In this document: in pieces, positions 13,732-22,221 of the stretch
How the letters are laid out: each line of letters starts with the position of its first letter
Position numbering within the stretch: the stretch's first letter is position 1
Virus record (IMG/VR): IMGVR_UViG_3300029286_000123
Location: 1-38,191 of that record
Direction: 5' to 3' (one strand)
Length of the DNA: 38,191 bases
Source of the DNA: a virus
The notes under the pieces: generated by a model
What the model saw: only the letters and a program-made list of their open reading frames with translations
What the model was told of the DNA's origin: nothing
The model's database searches: none
Position numbers and translations under genes: made by a program

Positions 13732-14189
13732 TGAATCGATGGGTGTTGGGCGGATTGGCCGGGCTAGTTATGCTCGGCTTTTCGTATTGGAAGGGTTACA
13801 CTTATGGTAAGGAAAACGTCCAAGAAAAGTGGGACGCTGAAAAGGTAGTGCAAGAACGCGAAATGCTAGCCAAGGCCAATGAGGCAATTGAGAAAGAGCG
13901 CCGAATGCAAGCCAAAGCCGACAAGATCCAGAAGGAGCGTATTCGTGAAAGCCAAATTGTTAATCGTCGCTACAACGCTCTTGTTGACAGCCTGCGCGAC
14001 CGCCCCGAAGCCCGTCAAGACTCAGTGCCCGCAGATTCCACAAATGCTGTGGGATGCACCGGAGAGGGATTGGCAAAGCCAGATGCAGAATTTCTTGCAG
14101 GGTACGCTGCCGACGCAGCCCGACTCCAAGCCCAATACAACGCCTGCAAAGCAGGATACGAAGCACTAAGAAATGGCGCTGTGGAATAA
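13716..14189 (+). CDS. i-spanin (Rz-like inner-membrane lysis protein)
   Basis: AGAGGAG at 13701-13707 lies eight bases before the ATG. The 157-residue protein has an N-terminal membrane segment (about residues 7-26: RWVLGGLAGLVMLGFSYW), then a long charged coiled coil (35-100, repeated KAxxAxxKER patterns) and a C-terminal periplasmic region with two Cys. This is the Rz topology: anchored in the inner membrane with its body in the periplasm. Together with the o-spanin it fuses the inner and outer membranes after peptidoglycan is cut. The o-spanin gene lies inside it in the third frame. Sequence identity to a named family is not claimed. Confidence 0.82.
   Translation: MLGLLMNRWVLGGLAGLVMLGFSYWKGYTYGKENVQEKWDAEKVVQEREMLAKANEAIEKERRMQAKADKIQKERIRESQIVNRRYNALVDSLRDRPEARQDSVPADSTNAVGCTGEGLAKPDAEFLAGYAADAARLQAQYNACKAGYEALRNGAVE
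13945..14169 (+). CDS. o-spanin (Rz1-like lipoprotein), nested in the i-spanin gene
   Basis: GTG at 13945 is preferred over the ATG at 13879: GAAGGAG (13931-13937) sits seven bases upstream and the product starts directly with a signal peptide. The 74-residue protein reads MKAKLLIVATTLLLTACATA, with lipobox LTAC and Cys17 as the lipidation site. The mature part is Pro-rich (PKPVKTQCPQIPQM, LPTQPDSKPNTTP), as in Rz1. It lies wholly inside the i-spanin gene in another frame, a layout known from lambda Rz/Rz1. It would be in the outer membrane with its tail in the periplasm and bind the i-spanin. Confidence 0.85.
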   Translation: MKAKLLIVATTLLLTACATAPKPVKTQCPQIPQMLWDAPERDWQSQMQNFLQGTLPTQPDSKPNTTPAKQDTKH

Positions 14190-14238
14190 TTCTTTTACGC
14201 AATGCGTGGTTGCTTTAATGCGGGAGGTGAACGGTGCG

Positions 14239-14988
14239 CTACGTTGTTTGTAATTTCTTCCGAGCCCAATACGCCTTCATTGCATCAGATTGTCGTTTGC
14301 GCTGTTCTGGCAACCGCAATGTAGCAGCACGCTTGGCAGCTATTTCTGGATCTGTGTTTAATACTTTGTGGTACTGGCGCAATGGGTTGTTTGGATCCAT
14401 TAGCTTCAAGCGCCTGACTTCTTTATCTTCTTCAGAATGTATGGGTTTGCCAACTTTTTTGGCAGACATCGCTGCGCGGTACTCCGGGTCAGCCCACCTA
14501 GCTTTGATCTTCTCTCGCACTTCTGGGCGCTTGGCAGGGTTGGCGTCACCAAGGAAAAGCGCCTGTACATCAGGTGACTTCATGCGTTTGGAAATTTTGG
14601 CCCTAGCCTCCGGGCTTCGCGCGGGGTGCCTTGGATCAAGCATTGCTTGTCGCAGAATTTCTCGGTGTTTAGGAGTTGGCGAATGAGCACCGTCTCCACC
14701 AGAGGTAAGGTTGGTCAGCGGCCCAGTGCCGGTCTGTATGCGGCCAATTTCCGCAATAAGTTTGCACTCAAGTGCGGTGCCTTCTTCGATGGAGGTAACA
14801 GGCCTCAGTTCGATGATAACTTTTTCAGCGCCAACTTCGGCCAACTTTTGTTTACACAGCCAATTGCGTCCGCCGGCATTCAGCGGGTTGGTGCGATGGC
14901 GGGTTCTTGTAAAACCAACATAGAAAGGAGTTCCGTCAGTGGTCTTCCAGATGTAGACATACATGGTGTGTTCTTGGTTAATTGCCAT
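14239..14988 (-). CDS. GIY-YIG homing endonuclease with NUMOD3-like repeats
   Basis: The 249-residue protein runs against the surrounding genes. Residues 9-80 have MYVYIWKTTDGTPFYVGFTR (a GIY-YIG variant), LNAGGRNWLCKQKL, and later GTALECKLIAEIGR with the metal-binding Glu. The C-terminal half has repeated helical elements such as SPEARAKISKRM, RPEVREKIKARW and NTDPEIAAKRAATLR, as in NUMOD3-type DNA-binding repeats of homing nucleases. An internal ATG (Met9) is an alternative start, since no Shine-Dalgarno sequence is clear. It sits between the spanin genes and the next structural gene, a typical place for a mobile insertion, and its first codon lies eight bases from the 5' flank of the plus-strand gene at 15003. 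Confidence 0.85.
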   Translation of the reverse strand: MAINQEHTMYVYIWKTTDGTPFYVGFTRTRHRTNPLNAGGRNWLCKQKLAEVGAEKVIIELRPVTSIEEGTALECKLIAEIGRIQTGTGPLTNLTSGGDGAHSPTPKHREILRQAMLDPRHPARSPEARAKISKRMKSPDVQALFLGDANPAKRPEVREKIKARWADPEYRAAMSAKKVGKPIHSEEDKEVRRLKLMDPNNPLRQYHKVLNTDPEIAAKRAATLRLPEQRKRQSDAMKAYWARKKLQTT

Positions 14989-15002
14989 CTGGAGAGTGTA
15001 GC

Positions 15003-17111
15003 ATGAGCCTGCAAAAAGTGCTGATGAAGCCAGGCGTTAACAAAGAGAACACTCGATATACCAATGAAGGTGGCTGGTACGAGTGTGACAAGGTGCGCTT
15101 TCGCCAAGGGACTCCAGAAAAAATTGGAGGCTGGGTTCAGTTTTCGCCACAAACGTATCTGGGCACGTGCCGTTCTTTGTGGAACTGGGTGACGCTAGAC
15201 AATGTGAGCCTGGTTGGTGTTGGCACCAATCTTAAGTTTTACATCAATCAAGGCAGTGTCTACAACGACGTTACGCCCATTCGCAGCACGGTTACTCTAA
15301 CCAATCCTTTCACTGCAACCCTTAGTTCTTCTACCATTTCTGTTGCAGACAATGCTCACGGCTGCGTTACTGGAGATTTTGTCACCTTCAGTGGTTCGGG
15401 AATTACAAGTCTTGGCGGCAACATAACTGCAGCTGTGCTTACGGGCGAGTTTCAGGTAACCGTTGTAAACGCCAACACCTACACAATCACAGTTTCAGCT
15501 ACGGCAAACGCAACAGACGTATCCGGCTCCCCGGGTGGCGGCTCAGTTGTAACCCAATACCAAGTCAACACTGGGACAGCGCAGCAAATTCCTTTGACCG
15601 GCTGGGGCGCTGGTGCATGGGGGTCTGGGACTTGGGGGGTAGGATCAACCAGCGCTACATCGTTGCAGCTTTGGAGCCAAATTAACTTTGGCCAAGATCT
15701 CATCTTTGGCGTGCGCGGCGGTGGGGTGTACTACTGGTACGCTTCGGTTGGCACAAGTCCTATCCAAGTCACTATAAGCGTAGCGTCGCCGGCCGTTATT
15801 ACGTTGCCTGCTAGTTTTGAAATACGAGACGGCACTGCGATTACATTTACTACTACAGGAGCGCTACCTACTGGCCTTACTGTAGGCAATATCTACTATG
15901 TGGTTAATTCTTCAGCCAATACGTTTGAGGTGTCCAACACATACGATGGGCCTTCAATAACAACGTCTGGCGCAGGGTCTGGTACGCATCGCGTTTCTTC
16001 TAGAGGGCTGGATCTGTTTGATTTGTCAGATGCAGACTGCCCGCTATTCCAGCTAACTACCACAGTGTCGGCCAGCTCACGATTTGTGATTGTGTTTGGC
16101 ACTAATGACTATGGCAGCACGGTGCTTGACCCAATGCTTATTAGGTGGTCCGACCAAGAAGATCCATTCACCTGGTCTCCATCTATTACAAACCAAGCCG
16201 GAAGCCTGCGTTTGTCTCATGGGTCAGAAATTGTTGCGGCAATACAAACCAGACAAGAAATCAACGTCTTTACTGACTCTGCGCTTTACTCGATGCAATA
16301 CCTGGGTGCACCGCTGGTATGGGGTGTCCAGCTTTTGGGTGACAACGTATCCATCATTGGTCCCAACGCGGCTGTAATTGCCTCTGGGGTTATCTACTGG
16401 ATGGGCGTAGATAAGTTCTACAAATATGATGGCCGCGTACAAACACTAAGATGTGACCTACGGCGCCATGTGTTTGCTGATTTCAATATGAGTCAGGCGC
16501 AGCAAGTCTACGCAGGGACCAACGAAGGTTTCAACGAAGTATGGTGGTTCTATCCGTCTGCCAACAGTAGCAATACGGATCGATATGTGGTTTACAACTA
16601 CCTTGAGGATATCTGGTACTACGGCACCATTGGCCGTTCTGCATGGCTTGATTCTGGACTACTGCCGCACCCTATTGCTGCTACATACAACAATTTGTTA
16701 GTGCAGCACGAAGACGGTGTAGATGATAACGAGACGGGCACGCCAGCCGCTATTAATGCATACATTTCTTCATCTGAGTTCGACATAAATGACGGTCATA
16801 ATTTTGGTTATGTTTGGAGAATCCTTCCAGACATTACTTTTGAAAGCTCAAGCAATGCGCCGAACGGTGATGCACCAAAAGTAACGATGACGCTCTACCC
16901 GATGCAAAACTCGGGTTCTGGTACAGGGAATTCGGCCGCCGCCAACGTAACAAAGGGCAGCACATATGTTATTACCGAAGAGTTCACTGGGCAGATCTAT
17001 ACCCGTGCCCGTGGGCGTCAGTTGATCTTTGAAATTGAATCTGATCAAGTGGGGACTACTTGGCAGCTGGGTGCGCCCCGAATCGATATCAGACCTGACG
17101 GCAGACGCTGA
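15003..17111 (+). CDS. Large beta-rich virion protein, possibly gp10-like
   Basis: GGAG at 14991-14994 is eight bases before the ATG at 15003; an ATG at 14982 is a weaker alternative. The 702-residue product starts SLQKVLMKPGVNKENTRYTN and has EGGWYECDKVRFRQGTPEKI. This opening and the order of beta strands recall podovirus DNA-stabilisation/tail-hub proteins (P22 gp10 type), but I am not certain. Around residue 200 is GWGAGAWGSGTWG, which resembles the motif in the 7019-7900 protein. Residues 70-190 and 245-330 look like beta-sandwich insertions. Remaining regions have TNEGFNEVWWFYP and NYLEDIWYYG. The end overlaps the next gene by one base. Confidence 0.5.
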   Translation: MSLQKVLMKPGVNKENTRYTNEGGWYECDKVRFRQGTPEKIGGWVQFSPQTYLGTCRSLWNWVTLDNVSLVGVGTNLKFYINQGSVYNDVTPIRSTVTLTNPFTATLSSSTISVADNAHGCVTGDFVTFSGSGITSLGGNITAAVLTGEFQVTVVNANTYTITVSATANATDVSGSPGGGSVVTQYQVNTGTAQQIPLTGWGAGAWGSGTWGVGSTSATSLQLWSQINFGQDLIFGVRGGGVYYWYASVGTSPIQVTISVASPAVITLPASFEIRDGTAITFTTTGALPTGLTVGNIYYVVNSSANTFEVSNTYDGPSITTSGAGSGTHRVSSRGLDLFDLSDADCPLFQLTTTVSASSRFVIVFGTNDYGSTVLDPMLIRWSDQEDPFTWSPSITNQAGSLRLSHGSEIVAAIQTRQEINVFTDSALYSMQYLGAPLVWGVQLLGDNVSIIGPNAAVIASGVIYWMGVDKFYKYDGRVQTLRCDLRRHVFADFNMSQAQQVYAGTNEGFNEVWWFYPSANSSNTDRYVVYNYLEDIWYYGTIGRSAWLDSGLLPHPIAATYNNLLVQHEDGVDDNETGTPAAINAYISSSEFDINDGHNFGYVWRILPDITFESSSNAPNGDAPKVTMTLYPMQNSGSGTGNSAAANVTKGSTYVITEEFTGQIYTRARGRQLIFEIESDQVGTTWQLGAPRIDIRPDGRR

Positions 17112-17443
17112 TGCCCCTCTTCAAAAATCAAACCGTCCCCAATCTTGCCCTGGCGCCAAAAGAATACAGCCAGCAGTATCAAGATCAGCTTAACAACCTT
17201 CTGCGTTTGTTTTTTACTGGAATTAACGCAGTACAGCAGATTGACATAGCAAGATTAAATATTGATCTCAATACTTTGCCAACAGAAGCAGACTTTAATA
17301 CTCTTAGACTGGGTGATGTATACAGAGATACGCAAGACGGCGTGCAGGCTGGAAGCCAGATGCTAAGAATCAAGACGGCAACAAATGTGGTTTATCTTAC
17401 AGGCGTTACAAGTAGTGGCAGTTCGGGAACAGTTACGCCATAG
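17111..17443 (+). CDS. Small virion-region protein, unknown
   Basis: The ATG at 17111 overlaps the previous stop (TGATG). The 110-residue product has an N-terminal helix with NLALAPKEYSQQYQDQLNNL and LLRLFFTGINAVQQID, a middle with TLPTEADFNTLRLGDVYRD, and a Ser/Gly-rich end with LRIKTATNVVYLTGVTSSG. It looks like a small fibre-anchor or trimeric base domain, as it could form helix then strands, but the function is unknown. The next gene follows after 49 bases, with a clear GGAGG before its ATG; nothing else is seen in that gap. Confidence 0.5.
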   Translation: MPLFKNQTVPNLALAPKEYSQQYQDQLNNLLRLFFTGINAVQQIDIARLNIDLNTLPTEADFNTLRLGDVYRDTQDGVQAGSQMLRIKTATNVVYLTGVTSSGSSGTVTP

Positions 17444-17492
17444 ACTATAAGCGGAAACAACGCTAAGATTTAGGCACTTACAGGAGGTTGTT

Positions 17493-18488
17493 ATGGCTGG
17501 TGGCGGAATTGGAGAAGCAGCACTAATTGGGGCAGCCGTCGGTGGTGGCAGCGCTCTTCTTACTGGTAAAGATCCACTACAAGGCGCGCTACTTGGCGGA
17601 GCTCTTGGTGGCGTTGGCGGTGCCTTTGGCGGTGCCGCAGGTGCTGGGGGTGGAGCAGGTGCTGGTGCTGGTGCTGGTTCTGGTGCTGGTGCTGGTGCTG
17701 CAGTTAATACTGTAGGCACTGCTGGAGCTAATGTAGCTGGGAGCGTGGGCGCTAATGCGGCTGGGTCTGGGTTAGGCACGCTTGGCTCTGGACTCGGAAC
17801 TGGCGCCCCCAGTCTTGTGCAAAGTGTGGCCCCCGGCGTTACTCCCAGCCTTACTGGTGCCGGGGCAAACGTGGTCGGACAAACAGCGGGTGCTGCTGCG
17901 CAGCCCAATTTTCTTAAGGGGCTGATGGATAAATATGCAGCTCTTGGTACTGGAGAAAAGATTGGGGTAGGTATTGCGGGCAGTACCGCTCTATCCAAAA
18001 TGTTTGAGCCAGGAAAGATTGATGGGCCGCCCGTTTCCCCCGAAATGCGGCGTGCTATGGATAATATTGCCTACTACAAGTTTGACCCTCGCATCTACCG
18101 TCCGGCCTATAACAACGGAGGGGGTATCACTGATCTGGATGTGGGCAACACCAGTCGTATGCCTGGCAACCCGGTCATTATGATGCGCAGTGGTGGCATC
18201 TCGGATCTAGGGTCTTATTCTGATGGTGGGCGCTTGCTGAAAGGTCCGGGCGATGGGGTGTCGGACAGCATCCCCGCACAGATTGGTCGTAGACAGCCGG
18301 CTCGCCTTGCAGATGGCGAATTTGTTGTGCCGGCACGTATTGTGTCTGAATTGGGCAACGGTTCTACTGATGCTGGCGCTCGCCAACTCTACGCCATGAT
18401 GAACCGGGTTCAGTCTCGTCGCAACAAAACCACCGGCAAGAATCGCGTTGCTGTAGACAGCAAAGCCCGCAAGCTCTTGCCAGCGTAA
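17493..18488 (+). CDS. Gly/Ala-rich structural protein with conserved C-terminal module
   Basis: CAGGAGG precedes the ATG by about five bases. The 331-residue product has an N-terminal Gly/Ala zipper, about residues 1-110, with GAGAGAGSGAGAGAAVN-like runs that could be membrane-inserting, then a linker and a C-terminal module including RQPARLADGEFVVPARIVSE, LGNGSTDAGARQLYAMMNRV and a basic tail KARKLLPA. The DGEFVVPA...LGNGSTDAGA pattern recurs in phage structural proteins. Gly-zipper N-termini can interact with membranes, so an ejected or internal virion role is possible. It starts the second structural block. Confidence 0.5.
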   Translation: MAGGGIGEAALIGAAVGGGSALLTGKDPLQGALLGGALGGVGGAFGGAAGAGGGAGAGAGAGSGAGAGAAVNTVGTAGANVAGSVGANAAGSGLGTLGSGLGTGAPSLVQSVAPGVTPSLTGAGANVVGQTAGAAAQPNFLKGLMDKYAALGTGEKIGVGIAGSTALSKMFEPGKIDGPPVSPEMRRAMDNIAYYKFDPRIYRPAYNNGGGITDLDVGNTSRMPGNPVIMMRSGGISDLGSYSDGGRLLKGPGDGVSDSIPAQIGRRQPARLADGEFVVPARIVSELGNGSTDAGARQLYAMMNRVQSRRNKTTGKNRVAVDSKARKLLPA

Positions 18489-18498
18489 GGAGATAAAT

Positions 18499-19482
18499 AT
18501 GGCTGGTGGAGGCTCTTCATCTCAAGGAATGGGAACCGGGCAGACTATGTCTCAGCCCACGCCAGCGCAATATTCTGGTCGTGGTTTAGGTGGGTTTACT
18601 AATTCTATTATTCAAAACTCACTGGGCGGCATGTTTGGTGGAATGCGCGCAACAGGCACTGGCCCTTTTCAAACACAACCGTTTCAACAGATGCCGGCTT
18701 CGCCCCCCGATACACGAGGTATTCCTGGTGATGTAGTCAATCTTGTTGGCGATGCGTATTCTCGTATTCTTGGTCGCCCAGCTGATGATGTTGGCGCAGC
18801 AGGATGGCAAGATCAGATGGCCAATCGAGGGCTTACCGGTCAACAGCTTGTTTCTGGTTTTGTTGGCTCTCCTGAATTTCAGCGTCAGCAACAGTACGAG
18901 CAGGCGTACACCCAACAATTCCGTCCCGGCCCTACTGGTCGCCCTTTTAATCCTAGCCAAGCGGTTGCATCGGTGGCTGCGCCCACGACTGGCCCTCAAG
19001 GTCAGGAGCTTGTTACTGTGGATGGCAAACAGGGTTACTATCGAGAAGCAACTGGAGACGAGGTTAGGCGCTCCGGTGGTTCCAGCGGCGGCTATGGGGC
19101 AGCAATAAATGCAGCCTACGGAATTAATAATCAAGAAGTAGAGGGGTATGACCCCCGCACTCGTCAGGTATTTGTGCCCTACTCTCCGCAGGCGGGAGGG
19201 AATGGTCAAAACATTCAGTCGCAACAGTTTTTTCAGCCAATTTATTTGAGCCGCTATCAAAACTACCAGCCTCAAGGATTCCAAGGCCCGTTTGGTGGTC
19301 AGATGAACCCGTATGGTGGGTTTAATCCGTTCATGGGTTTTGGTGGAATGGGCGGCATGCCACGCGTTCTTCCGCCTAGGTTTGGCGGGCGTATTGGTAT
19401 TAATCCCCCGCGCGAGCCAGTGTATGCATACGCTAAAGGTGGTGATGTAGATACGGGAATTGCCGGGCTGCTGGATGGCTAA
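18499..19482 (+). CDS. Virion-region protein with DUF4214-like segment
   Basis: AAGGAG lies seven bases before the ATG. The 327-residue product is Gly/Pro/Gln-rich, with one folded segment near residues 70-125: VNLVGDAYSRILGRPADDVG, then AGWQDQMANRGLTGQQLV and GFVGSPEFQ. That pattern (YxxLLGRxxDxxGxxxW, SxEF) is DUF4214-like, a helical repeat seen in surface or adhesion-associated proteins. A flexible Phe/Gly/Gln-rich stretch follows and the end is YAKGGDVDTGIAGLLDG. It is probably a structural or internal virion protein. Its end overlaps the acetyltransferase gene by eight bases. Confidence 0.55.
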   Translation: MAGGGSSSQGMGTGQTMSQPTPAQYSGRGLGGFTNSIIQNSLGGMFGGMRATGTGPFQTQPFQQMPASPPDTRGIPGDVVNLVGDAYSRILGRPADDVGAAGWQDQMANRGLTGQQLVSGFVGSPEFQRQQQYEQAYTQQFRPGPTGRPFNPSQAVASVAAPTTGPQGQELVTVDGKQGYYREATGDEVRRSGGSSGGYGAAINAAYGINNQEVEGYDPRTRQVFVPYSPQAGGNGQNIQSQQFFQPIYLSRYQNYQPQGFQGPFGGQMNPYGGFNPFMGFGGMGGMPRVLPPRFGGRIGINPPREPVYAYAKGGDVDTGIAGLLDG

Positions 19483-19915
19483 CAAATTGCAAGCAATAGA
19501 TCCTAATTACTTGGCTGTAATATGGCCAGAAGTAAGGGACTACTTGGAGCAAAGCTTGCTTGAAGGTGAAGAGCAAGTTGAAGAAGTACCAAACTGGAAT
19601 GGTTGCTACAACATCTACCATGTGCAAAGTTTTATTTCTAATGGCACTTGGCTGTTGGTAGTGGCAGTAGAAGATGGGATAATTAAAGGAGCTGCAACAG
19701 TCTCGTTTATGAATTATCCGATGAGTAGGGTTGCAGTTATAACCTTGACTGGTGGGAAGTTAGTCACGGGAGAAAATGAGTTTTACCAACTCACTGCGTT
19801 GTTAAAGACCTACGGGGCGACAAAAGTCCAAGCGTATTGTCGAGAATCTGTGGCGCGTATGCTAAAGCGCCGAGGATTTGAACCTGTATCCACTTTAGTG
19901 GAAGTGCAAATATGA
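19475..19915 (+). CDS. Possible GNAT-fold protein
   Basis: The ATG at 19475 overlaps the previous stop; the ATG at 19460 is in the upstream gene's zone and unlikely. The 146-residue product has an alpha/beta order that fits a small GNAT acetyltransferase: LLVVAVEDGIIKGAATVSFM, VAVITLTGGKLVTGENEFYQ, LTALLKTYGATKVQAYCRES, then VARMLKRRGFEPVSTLVEV. The end LKRRGFEPVS is like the last GNAT beta strand with its preceding helix. The acetyl-CoA loop (Q/RxxGxG/A) is not clearly present, so catalytic activity is uncertain and the fold may serve a structural purpose. It overlaps the next gene as ATGA. Confidence 0.5.
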   Translation: MANKLQAIDPNYLAVIWPEVRDYLEQSLLEGEEQVEEVPNWNGCYNIYHVQSFISNGTWLLVVAVEDGIIKGAATVSFMNYPMSRVAVITLTGGKLVTGENEFYQLTALLKTYGATKVQAYCRESVARMLKRRGFEPVSTLVEVQI

Positions 19916-22221
19916 GATATGACCATCTAGACATGTTGCCCGAACGGGCATTTCAACCCCATAGCAAGTATGGCATGACCCTTGAAGGGGGCGGCGGTGG
20001 GCCGTCTAGCACGACTACTTACACAAGTAATCTTAATGCGGCCCTTGAGCCTGCCGCTCTAAATCTTATTGCCGGTGCTATTCCTGAGTTTTTTAGCGTT
20101 AATAGCGAAGGCAACATCACGGGTGTTAAGCCGTACACCCCATACAGCACCCGTGCTCAAGATTACGTAGCTGGGTTTTCTCCGCAACAAGAGGCTGTTT
20201 TCCGTGAGGCTGCTGGTATGCAGCGGCCGGGGCAGTTTCAAGACGCAACTCAACTTGCTGGCTTGGCGGGTATGGGTGGTTTGCGTAGTGCTCAAGATGC
20301 CAATATGTATGGTGGCGCCGGGTTCCAATCTGGCATGGCAGGCCAAAACCTCGGCATGAGCGCGGCTGATGTAGCTGCAATGCAGGCAGCACAAGCGCAA
20401 AACGCATCATATGGGTATGGAGCGCAAGGTCAAGAGGCCGGTATGCGTGGTGAAAATATTGGCAGAATGGGGGCACAACAAGCCTCCTCACGGGCCAATC
20501 TAGCAACCGACATAGCGATGCAGTCGGCCATGATGGGGCAGGGCGCTGGAGCGCTAGGGCAGCAGGTTGGCCTTCAGGCTGCACAGCGAGCGGCTGAGCG
20601 TGCCCAGCAAGCGGAACAGGCAGCCTATGGATATGGGAATGCTGGATTCCAGTCGGGAATGATGGGGCAGCAACTTGGTATTCAAGGTGGTCAGCGATTC
20701 GGAGAAATGGGTGCTGGATATGGCGCTCAAGGCGCCGGCTACGGAGCGCAAGCTGCTGCTCTCGCCAATCAAGCACAAATGTATGGCGGCATGGGCGCGG
20801 GGTATGGTGGACGTGCGGCCAATATTGGCGAAATGGCACTTGCTGCTCAAGACTATGGCCGTGACGTAGGCGAAGAAGCCCGGCAGTTTGCTCGCCAGGC
20901 TGCACTAACTGGTCAAGGTTATGCAGCTCAAGCCACAGATCCTTTTTCTGTACAGCGCTACATGTCTCCGTACATGGAGTCGGTGGTTCAAAATCAAGAA
21001 GAAGCGGCACGCCGAAACGCTGCAATTCAGCGCACTCAGCTTCAATCCCAAGCCACCCGCGCCGGAGCTTTTGGTGGTGGTCGGGAAGCCGTTCAAAGAG
21101 CCGAAGCAGATCGCGCGCTTAACACACAACTTGATACTATTCGTGCGCAAGGGCTGCAGTCGGCGTACAACCAGGCCATACAATCTATGCAATACGGTAC
21201 TGGCCAAGGTTTGGCTGGATTGCAGGCAGCACAATCGGGACTTGGTACTGCCCTTCAAGGTGGTCAACTGGGTCTGTCCGGTATTGGACAGGCTATTGCA
21301 GGTCAACAGGCCGGTATCTCTGGTGCTGGAATGGGCCTTCAAGGGCTTGGCCAAGCCGGCCAGTTGTATGGTGTGGGTATCCAGGGTGCACAAACAGGCA
21401 TCCAGGGTGCACAAGCCGGATTGGCTGGCATCGATCGTCAACTTGCTGGCACCGCTCAGGGTATGCAGGGCGCTCAGGTTGGACTGTCTGGCGTTGATAG
21501 AGCGCTTGCCTCTGGGCAGCTTGACCTGTCTGGTGCTGACCGTGGGTTGGCTGGTACCGCTCAGGGTATGCAGGGTGCCCAATTTGGATTATCAGCGGCT
21601 GATAGGGCTTTGGCCGCAGGACAATTGGAACAACAAGGCATTCAATCCGCTTTGGCTGGTACTGGGCAAAGCATGCAGGGTGCTGGACTCGGGCTTCAGG
21701 GGGTCGGACAAGCCATCAATGCCGGGCAGCTCGGTCTTCAAGGAGCCGGAGTTGGTCTTCAAGGCACCGCTCAAGGTATGCAGGGCGCTCAGGTTGGACT
21801 GCAGGGAGTCACTGGTGCGCAGGCTGGATATGGATTGGCAGGTCAAGCAGGCACAAACTTGGCAAACATTGGTACCGCACAGCAGGCGGCTGACTTGTCG
21901 CGCATGGGCTTCCAGTCACAGATGGGTGCAGCACAGCAAGACCGCGAACAGCAGATCATCAATCAAGCGGTCCAGAACTACGCGATGGCGCAAGAGAACC
22001 CGTTCCAGCGTATGTCCCAATACAGTGGTTTGATCCGTGGCTACATGACGCCTACGACTACTGTTTCTCAGTATTCTGCGTCGCCTAGTATTGGCGGTCA
22101 GTTAGCCGGTCTTGGTTCTATTGCATATGGCGCTAGTCAGAAAAAGAAAGGCGGCAAGATTAAAGAGCGCGGGATTGAAGCGTTGGCGCTACGACGCGCT
22201 ATGAAGGGAGGCCGGGCATGA
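19912..22221 (+). CDS. Gln/Gly/Ala-rich repetitive virion protein
   Basis: The 769-residue protein starts at 19912, overlapping the previous stop. The first 100 residues seem folded. From about residue 100 onward it is made of Gly/Ala/Gln-rich units such as YGYGAQGQEAGMRGENIGRM, and from about residue 430 a regular series QGMQGAQVGL, DRALASGQL, TAQGMQGAQ and so on. The periodic pattern suggests long helical bundles. A short helical stretch (about 345-420) contains EAARRNAAIQRTQLQSQATR, and the basic end has KKKGGKIKERGIEALALRRA. Size and composition suit an internal (ejection-type) virion protein or long structural rod. It is paired as ATGA with the next gene. Shadows in other frames (for example 20921-22033) are repeat-driven. 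Confidence 0.5.
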   Translation: MRYDHLDMLPERAFQPHSKYGMTLEGGGGGPSSTTTYTSNLNAALEPAALNLIAGAIPEFFSVNSEGNITGVKPYTPYSTRAQDYVAGFSPQQEAVFREAAGMQRPGQFQDATQLAGLAGMGGLRSAQDANMYGGAGFQSGMAGQNLGMSAADVAAMQAAQAQNASYGYGAQGQEAGMRGENIGRMGAQQASSRANLATDIAMQSAMMGQGAGALGQQVGLQAAQRAAERAQQAEQAAYGYGNAGFQSGMMGQQLGIQGGQRFGEMGAGYGAQGAGYGAQAAALANQAQMYGGMGAGYGGRAANIGEMALAAQDYGRDVGEEARQFARQAALTGQGYAAQATDPFSVQRYMSPYMESVVQNQEEAARRNAAIQRTQLQSQATRAGAFGGGREAVQRAEADRALNTQLDTIRAQGLQSAYNQAIQSMQYGTGQGLAGLQAAQSGLGTALQGGQLGLSGIGQAIAGQQAGISGAGMGLQGLGQAGQLYGVGIQGAQTGIQGAQAGLAGIDRQLAGTAQGMQGAQVGLSGVDRALASGQLDLSGADRGLAGTAQGMQGAQFGLSAADRALAAGQLEQQGIQSALAGTGQSMQGAGLGLQGVGQAINAGQLGLQGAGVGLQGTAQGMQGAQVGLQGVTGAQAGYGLAGQAGTNLANIGTAQQAADLSRMGFQSQMGAAQQDREQQIINQAVQNYAMAQENPFQRMSQYSGLIRGYMTPTTTVSQYSASPSIGGQLAGLGSIAYGASQKKKGGKIKERGIEALALRRAMKGGRA
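21440..21830 (+). repeat. Degenerate repeats coding (A/G)xxQGMQGAQxGLxx
   Basis: The blocks around 21451, 21556 and 21769 all encode a TAQGMQGAQ-like unit (first bases near ACCGCTCAGGGTATGCAGGG). Spacing between the first two is about 105 bases; the third is about twice that distance on. Base sequences are near-identical in the TAQGMQGAQ core, which suggests repeat exchange inside the gene. Confidence 0.6.

Noticed and set aside
14234-14686. GTG-started plus-strand frame after a GGGAGG
   Set aside because: Its coding body is antisense to the GIY-YIG gene and has no recognisable protein features; only the start signal is noted as a possible relic.
20126-21025. Long antisense frames opposite the repeat protein and its neighbour (also 18619-19485)
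   Set aside because: Their products are His/Leu/Ser-rich shadows with no ribosome binding site or motif.
20921-22033. A 370-residue plus-strand frame inside the repetitive gene
   Set aside because: It is an alternative frame of the Gln/Gly/Ala repeats, with high Trp/Arg/Cys content and no start signal.
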